DNA of 10,647 nt from Gemmatimonadota bacterium (GTDB taxonomy: Bacteria > ARS69): NCBI GenBank assembly GCA_021604925.1, contig BQJX01000044.1:1-10647 (forward strand). Reading direction: 5' to 3'. Position numbers and translations under genes: made by a program. The notes beneath the pieces were generated by a model. The model was not told the origin of the DNA, did not search any database, and was given only the letters and a program-made list of their open reading frames with translations. This document shows positions 5,997 to 10,647 of the stretch, in pieces; positions within the stretch are counted from its first letter, which is position 1; each line of letters starts with the position of its first letter.

Positions 5997-7352
5997 ATGC
6001 CCCGGAAGATCCTCATCCTCGGCGCGGCCGGGCGGGATTTCCACAACTTCAACGTTCACTATCGCGACCTGCCGGAGGTCCGGGTCGTTGCGTTCACGGC
6101 CACGCAGATCCCCGGAATCGACGGGCGACGCTATCCGCCCGAGCTGGCCGGTCCGCACTATCCGAAGGGCATTCCGATTCATCCGGAGTCCGAGCTGGAG
6201 CAGTTGATCCGCGACCACGGGGTGGACGAGGTGATCTTCGGCTACAGCGACGTCCCGTACGATCACGTGATGCATCTGGGTTCGCGGGTCCTGGCCGCCG
6301 GCGCCGACTTCAGCCTGCTGGGTTTGCGGCATACGCAGGTCCGGGCGAACGTGCCCGTGGTGGCGGTCTGTGCCGCGCGAACGGGCGCGGGCAAGAGCCA
6401 GACGTCCCGCCGGGTGGCCCAGATTCTTACCAACCTCGGGAAGCGGGTGGTGGTGGTGCGGCACCCCATGCCCTACGGGAACCTGGCGGAGCAGGCGGTG
6501 CAACGCTTCGAGACGTACGACGATCTCGCCCGCCACAAGGTCACCATCGAAGAGCGCGAGGAGTACGAGCCGCATCTCGAGGCGGGGCGCGTGCTCTATG
6601 CGGGCGTGGACTACGAGCGCATCCTGCGCGATGCGGAAAGAGAAGCGGACGTGGTCATCTGGGACGGCGGCAACAACGACACGTCGTTCTACCACGCCGA
6701 CCTCACCATTACGGTAGTGGATCCGCATCGGCCGGATCACGCGGCGCGGTTTTTCCCGGGCGAGGTCAATGTTCGCCTGGCGGACGTGGTCGTGATCAAC
6801 AAGGTGGACACCGCGGACTACGAGGACATCCGGACCACGCGCGCGGTCGCGGAACAGCTGAATCCGCACGCCGTCCTGGTCGACGCGGCCAGTCCGATCC
6901 AGGTGGATGAGCCCGACAGGATCCGCGGAAGGCGCGTGGTGGTTGTGGAAGACGGCCCTACGCTCACGCACGGGGGCATGGCGTACGGCGCCGGTTGGGT
7001 GGCCGCGCAACGCTACGGCGCCGCGGAGATCGTGGATCCGCACGAGTATGCCGTGGGGTCGATCCGATCCACCTACGAGCAGTATCCGAGTACCGGGCCC
7101 GTGCTGCCCGCCATGGGCTACGGGGACGCGCAGATCCAGGATCTGAAGAAGACGTTGGAGCGCGTGCCCGCGGACACCGTGGTGATCGGGACGCCGATCG
7201 ACCTGAGTCGGATCATCGATCTGGACAAGCCGGCGGTCCGGGTGCGCTACGAGCTGCAGGAGATCGGCACGCCCACGCTGGCCACGATTCTGGATCGGTT
7301 CCTGTCGGCGGTCGCGCCGCGAGTCACCGAATCCGTGTCACCCGGCTCGTGA
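5997..7352 (+). CDS. COG2403-type P-loop GTPase, cyclic 2,3-diphosphoglycerate synthetase-like
   Basis: This 451-residue protein is the normal full length for the family. The N-terminal Rossmann-like start ILILGAAGRDFHNFN (5-19) and FTATQIPGIDGRRYP are hallmark segments. A Walker A motif, TGAGKS, lies at 129-134 (Lys133), WDGGNND at 222-228 is the acidic Walker-B-like segment, and NKVD at 268-271 matches the guanine-specificity N-K-x-D motif. No signal or TM segment is seen, so it is cytoplasmic. In Methanothermus a member makes cyclic 2,3-diphosphoglycerate, a thermoprotectant, but most bacterial members are annotated by homology only and may have another role; the enzyme activity here is unproven. 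ATG 5997 has GGAGG 8 nt upstream. The gene stands alone on its strand, and its 3' end overlaps the convergent LamG gene by 29 bp. Confidence 0.85.
   Translation: MPRKILILGAAGRDFHNFNVHYRDLPEVRVVAFTATQIPGIDGRRYPPELAGPHYPKGIPIHPESELEQLIRDHGVDEVIFGYSDVPYDHVMHLGSRVLAAGADFSLLGLRHTQVRANVPVVAVCAARTGAGKSQTSRRVAQILTNLGKRVVVVRHPMPYGNLAEQAVQRFETYDDLARHKVTIEEREEYEPHLEAGRVLYAGVDYERILRDAEREADVVIWDGGNNDTSFYHADLTITVVDPHRPDHAARFFPGEVNVRLADVVVINKVDTADYEDIRTTRAVAEQLNPHAVLVDAASPIQVDEPDRIRGRRVVVVEDGPTLTHGGMAYGAGWVAAQRYGAAEIVDPHEYAVGSIRSTYEQYPSTGPVLPAMGYGDAQIQDLKKTLERVPADTVVIGTPIDLSRIIDLDKPAVRVRYELQEIGTPTLATILDRFLSAVAPRVTESVSPGS
7324..7352. other. 29-bp tail-to-tail overlap of the GTPase and LamG genes
   Basis: The GTPase stop (TGA, 7350-7352) lies inside the LamG gene, and the LamG stop (TGA, 7324-7326) lies inside the GTPase gene. 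There is no room for a terminator between them, so each transcript must run into the antisense of the other. Confidence 0.85.
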
Positions 7353-8331
7353 GAACCTGGGGGCCCGCCTCCAGCCGAAAGAAGTAGGTGCCCGCCGGGG
7401 TCGGGACGCCGCGGTCATCGCGGCCGTCCCACTCCTGGGAGTGGCGGCCGCCGGGGACCGGGCCGGACAGCAGGCTGCGCACGCTGCGGCCCCGGACGTC
7501 GTACACCTGCAGCCCGATCGACCGGGTCCGATCCAGCGCGAACTCCACCACGCTGCGGTGCGTGGCCGGGTTCGGATAGCTGGGGCCCAGCGTGACGCCG
7601 GCCACCTCTTCCAGCAACGGAACTCCCGTGGCGGGTCCGCCGTAGAGTTCCAGCACGTCCGCGGCCGAGAGCGCCCGCGAGTACACGCGCACATCGTCCA
7701 GCTTGCCGTAGAAGATCTCCAGAACGCCGGGCGTGTCGGCCCCGATCGTGAGATCCCGGTTGTCCTGCGTGATGGTGAGCGCCATGGGTAGCGTGTCCAC
7801 CGGCGCGCCGTCCAGGTAGCAGCACAGCGTGGTGCCGTCGAAGACCGTGACCAGGTGATACCACTGATTCAGGTTGAGGACCGAGTCGGCATTGGCGTGC
7901 GTGGTCCAGTTGTTGAACGCCGCGCCGAACCCCGACGGGCTGGTCGTCATCCGGTACATGAATGCGTTCTCGCCCGTGACGCTCTTCATGAGGATGGGGT
8001 TGAAGCCGAATCCCACCTGGCTCACGCCGTACGACATCACCCACGCCGCCTGCGTGACGGCGCTGGTGGGCGAGTTCAGGCTGGGCGACGCGGGCACCCG
8101 GACGTAGGAGTTCACGCCGTTGAACTCGCCGGCACCGTCGACGTTTCCGAACCGGTCCGTGGTGAACACCAAGGCGCCCTGCGCACTGCCATGATTCGCC
8201 TGGCCGCTGATGTCGTTCGTGTGGCCGTTGAATGAATACGAAGCGATGAGTCCGGTGGTGATGTCGGCGCGCGTGGAGCCGGCCGAGAGCAGCAGCATGA
8301 GCAGCCCGCAGAGGGCCGTTCGGGTATCCAT
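7324..8331 (-). CDS. Secreted LamG/concanavalin-like lectin-fold protein with C-terminal sorting domain
   Basis: This is a 335-residue protein. Residues 1-23 form a signal peptide (MDTRT start, LLMLLL core, cleavage about STRA|DITTG). Residues about 24-230 read as a LamG-like concanavalin fold: G-L-I-A-S-Y-S-F-N-G near the start, NQWYHLVTVFDGT and CYLDGAPV in the middle, and the closing GKLDDVRVYSRALSAADVLELY, all typical of these laminin-G-like beta-sandwiches. Residues 248-335 form a FlgD-like / type IX sorting module (YPNP, WDGRDDRG, GTYFFRLE). It is probably a surface or secreted carbohydrate- or protein-binding protein; no catalytic residues can be named. The frame is open to 8412, but ATG 8329-8331 is chosen because a signal peptide begins there and AAGGGAG lies 10 nt upstream. 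It follows the large Ig-like gene by 44 nt and may share its transcript. Confidence 0.86.
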   Translation of the reverse strand: MDTRTALCGLLMLLLSAGSTRADITTGLIASYSFNGHTNDISGQANHGSAQGALVFTTDRFGNVDGAGEFNGVNSYVRVPASPSLNSPTSAVTQAAWVMSYGVSQVGFGFNPILMKSVTGENAFMYRMTTSPSGFGAAFNNWTTHANADSVLNLNQWYHLVTVFDGTTLCCYLDGAPVDTLPMALTITQDNRDLTIGADTPGVLEIFYGKLDDVRVYSRALSAADVLELYGGPATGVPLLEEVAGVTLGPSYPNPATHRSVVEFALDRTRSIGLQVYDVRGRSVRSLLSGPVPGGRHSQEWDGRDDRGVPTPAGTYFFRLEAGPQVLTSRVTRIR

Positions 8332-8375
8332 GGGTCCGTTTCTCCCTTGGTAGGGGCGGAGCATGCCGCCCGAGA

Positions 8376-10647
8376 CTATTCCCCGCAAAGTGCTTCGCCC
8401 AGGTCGGCCCACTGCGCGTGGAAGTCCAGCAGGACATCGATCTGCTGCACTTCACCTTTCCCGCCCACCTGGATCAGCGTTCCCGTGATCTGCCCGCGGA
8501 TGGACTCGTTGCCATCGCGCTCGGCGACGGTCAGCACCGGGAACGGGATCTCTTCGCCGTCCCCGGAGGACCAGATGTCGCCGGCCGAATCCCGGAAGTA
8601 GGACAGGATCACGTCGTAGGATCCTACGCCCGTCACCGTGGCGAAGGGGAGCGCCACGAACACCGCGCCATCCTCGTCGTGGAAGCTGAGCTGGTTGAAG
8701 CTGATCCAGGCCAGCAGCCCTCCGCGGATGTCGCCCACGGCGCCGCTCACGAACGCGGTCCAGTTGCATGCGCACTCGCCCACATTGACCAGGGCGGACC
8801 CCTCCACCGAGCCGTTCACCGTGGCAATGATCGCCACGGGATCGGTCCGGGAAGCGGAGGGCGCCGTATAGAGTCCGGCCGCGTCGACGAACCCTGCTCC
8901 GGGCGGCTCCACCCGCCAGGTGACCGACTCGATGTCGCCGGGGATCAGGGTGGCGGTGAACTGCTGCGTTTCGTTCGGCATCACGCACACGCTCGGTGGA
9001 TCCACATACACCAGGCCGCTGCCGTACGTGACCGGCGCCATGTCGTCCCGCGGATCGGAGTCCACCTTGCCCTCGCGAAGCCCCGTGTTGGCCAGGCTGC
9101 GCGCGTGAACCTCGATGGGCGGTCCCCAGGGACTGCCCGGCGTGATGACGGTCGCGGTGGAGACGGTCGAGCTGAACCCGCCGGGGTCGCTGCCCTCGGT
9201 CCACCACCGCACATCCGGGTTGATCGCGTTGGCCACGCGCACCGTAAAGCCGACCGACTCGTCCGTGTCGGCGCTGGCCTGGAATGGATCGATGGAGACC
9301 TCGATCGCGTTCGTCCGGATCACCTTGGTCTCTCCGGTCGAGGCGGAACCGAACACACTGGTCGTGGAGATGGTCAGATGCGCGGTGCCCACGTCCGTGG
9401 GCTGGAACGTCAACGCGGTATCGTTCGTGTCCAGCTCCGGACTCTCGCTGCTGGAGTAGGGCAGCCCCGTGCAATCGATGTCGGCCCACGTCTGCGGGCA
9501 GTACTCCAGCGTCGAGTACTCGTCCAGCCCCAGCGCTTCGCGGATCTCGGTGACGACCGCGTTGCGGGCGTATCCGGTCATGGCGTCCTGGGCGTCTTTC
9601 ACGCCCTGGCCGGTCGCGGCGTCCGCCAGCAGGCCGTCGATCGTATCCTGGTCGAACGCACTCCGCGCACCCTTGATCTTGGAGATGGCCTTGAGGATGA
9701 CATCGTCGAAGCGCCAGCCGTCGCTCTCCGCGGTGACGAGGAAGTTGTCCCAAAGTCCCGGCTCCGTGAAATCCTCGGGAAAGATGGTGGGATCCAGCTG
9801 GAAGTCCGTGGCCTCGTTCACGAACCGGGATGGGTAGGTCCCCCGGTGGCCGCCTTCGATGTTGTCGATGGCCCAGAACGTGGAAGCGATTCCGGCGGCG
9901 ACCGCCGCGGCCCGCGTGTATCCCAGCGCCGTGAACACGATGTTCTCGAGATCATCGATGACCTGTTGCGCCGCGCTGTCGGCTTCGCGGGCCAGCTCAC
10001 TCCGGTACACCATCACCTCGGCGAGCTTGCCGCAGTCGTTGGGCCCGATCCCGAACGTGGGAGCATCGATGCAGAAGCGAAGGGGGCCGGCGCTCGCGAA
10101 GTCCTGGGACGGGTAGTAGGGGCCGGGGCCTACCGCGGTGAGCGTGTCCACGAACGCGCTTTTGAGCGAGAGGAACTCGTCCAGGCCGGAGAGCGCGGTC
10201 AGCGCGTCCAGAACTTCGCGATCGACGTCGGCTTCGTCGAACATGGGAATGGCGCCATCGGCGAAGTCGCGCAGCGTGTTCGGATTGCCGGGATGATCCA
10301 GGACGCTGTGCGTGATGAGGAGGGGAAGGTCCAGGGCGGGGAGCAGCTCCGGCGACGTGGCTCGCAGGTCGTCGCGAGTCGTGCCGTTCTGGGCCAACCA
10401 GCCGTCGAAGAGCAGCTGGAGCCCGTCGATGACGGCGGCAAACGCGCCCGGGGCGGGGGTGAGTGCGCCCAGGTCCAGCGGAATCAGGTTGGAGGTCACG
10501 TTGGAGCCGTTCGTGAACTCCAACTCGACCGAGCCCCCGTCCATGGGCGAGGTGGGATGGAGGGGTACGATGAGCTCGTCCGCCGGGCCCGAGCGGTCCA
10601 GAAACCCCACGCCCACTTCGCCGGCGCGGCTTCCGCCCGGCAGGGTC
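8376..10647 (-). CDS. Large, probably secreted protein with Ig-like domains, function unknown, 5' end cut by window
   Basis: At least 756 residues are visible. The frame is open through the right edge (the first full codon is at 10644-10646), so the GTG at 10614-10616 need not be the start. The region coded by about 9500-10480 is alpha-helix-prone, acidic and has scattered Cys and Trp; I recognise no family in it. After it come beta-rich segments. The clearest (about 8765-9010) is a bacterial Ig-like repeat: PPSVCVMPNETQQFTATL, then the T-W-R-V-E-P-P and A-A-G-L-Y-T-A-P pattern typical of such domains. A final beta-sandwich of about 125 residues (8376-8760) ends in ALCGE without the FlgD-like sorting tail seen in the neighbours. 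Low Lys, Asp/Thr/Ser richness and Ig repeats suggest an extracellular location; the signal peptide would be outside the window. The LamG gene follows 44 nt downstream. Confidence 0.8.
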   Translation of the reverse strand, partial: TLPGGSRAGEVGVGFLDRSGPADELIVPLHPTSPMDGGSVELEFTNGSNVTSNLIPLDLGALTPAPGAFAAVIDGLQLLFDGWLAQNGTTRDDLRATSPELLPALDLPLLITHSVLDHPGNPNTLRDFADGAIPMFDEADVDREVLDALTALSGLDEFLSLKSAFVDTLTAVGPGPYYPSQDFASAGPLRFCIDAPTFGIGPNDCGKLAEVMVYRSELAREADSAAQQVIDDLENIVFTALGYTRAAAVAAGIASTFWAIDNIEGGHRGTYPSRFVNEATDFQLDPTIFPEDFTEPGLWDNFLVTAESDGWRFDDVILKAISKIKGARSAFDQDTIDGLLADAATGQGVKDAQDAMTGYARNAVVTEIREALGLDEYSTLEYCPQTWADIDCTGLPYSSSESPELDTNDTALTFQPTDVGTAHLTISTTSVFGSASTGETKVIRTNAIEVSIDPFQASADTDESVGFTVRVANAINPDVRWWTEGSDPGGFSSTVSTATVITPGSPWGPPIEVHARSLANTGLREGKVDSDPRDDMAPVTYGSGLVYVDPPSVCVMPNETQQFTATLIPGDIESVTWRVEPPGAGFVDAAGLYTAPSASRTDPVAIIATVNGSVEGSALVNVGECACNWTAFVSGAVGDIRGGLLAWISFNQLSFHDEDGAVFVALPFATVTGVGSYDVILSYFRDSAGDIWSSGDGEEIPFPVLTVAERDGNESIRGQITGTLIQVGGKGEVQQIDVLLDFHAQWADLGEALCGE

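Noticed and set aside
5957..6910. 317-codon plus-strand frame overlapping the GTPase
   Set aside because: It is an out-of-frame Gly/Arg/Ala-rich shadow of the GTPase gene.

Overview
This window (about two-thirds G+C by eye) carries eight protein-coding genes. Two are cut by the window edges, and one is a 36-codon gene too short for normal ORF calling. The likely source is an uncultured, high-GC bacterium of the FCB superphylum (Eisenbacteria, Krumholzibacteriota, Latescibacterota or a similar lineage). The basis is two predicted secreted proteins that end in the FlgD-like / type IX-style C-terminal module (a PNP motif near its start, then W-(N/D)-G-R-D and G-x-Y-F-x-R near the end), combined with G+C far above most Bacteroidetes. 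The taxonomic guess is inference.

Layout. (1) 1-1082, minus strand: a two-gene redox operon. A membrane-anchored H-protein-like (GcvH fold) protein without a lipoyl lysine is followed 9 nt later by a poly-[4Fe-4S] electron-transfer subunit that runs off the left edge. Both have excellent Shine-Dalgarno sites. The gene-free stretch upstream (1083-1386) holds a sigma-54 type -24/-12 promoter and, further upstream, a perfect inverted repeat and a cluster of TGTCGAG half-sites placed where an enhancer-binding protein would bind. (2) 1387-2325, minus: an alpha/beta hydrolase with an N-terminal membrane helix and a TTG start. (3) 2463-4775, plus: a secreted zinc metalloprotease with an extended HExxHxxGxxH site, divergent from the hydrolase and preceded by a perfect TATAAT. 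(4) 4858-5535, minus: a hemolysin III / PAQR-type (TrhA-like) membrane protein, convergent with the protease across a shared GC-rich hairpin. (5) 5664-5774, minus: a very lysine-rich 36-residue microprotein, followed by a perfect 10-bp inverted repeat. (6) 5997-7352, plus: a P-loop GTPase of the COG2403 / cyclic-2,3-diphosphoglycerate-synthetase-like family. (7) 7324-8331, minus: a secreted LamG/concanavalin-like protein with a C-terminal sorting module, whose end overlaps the GTPase gene by 29 bp. (8) 8376 to the right edge, minus: a large, probably secreted protein with Ig-like domains at its C-terminal end and no recognised function.

The genes do not form one pathway. The redox operon is the most coherent unit: a membrane-tethered H-like protein, an Fe-S electron conduit, and apparent sigma-54 control, with the rest of the complex presumably beyond the left edge. 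The protease, the LamG protein and the large Ig-like protein are probably exported surface or extracellular proteins. No tRNA, rRNA, CRISPR array, insertion sequence or phage gene was seen.
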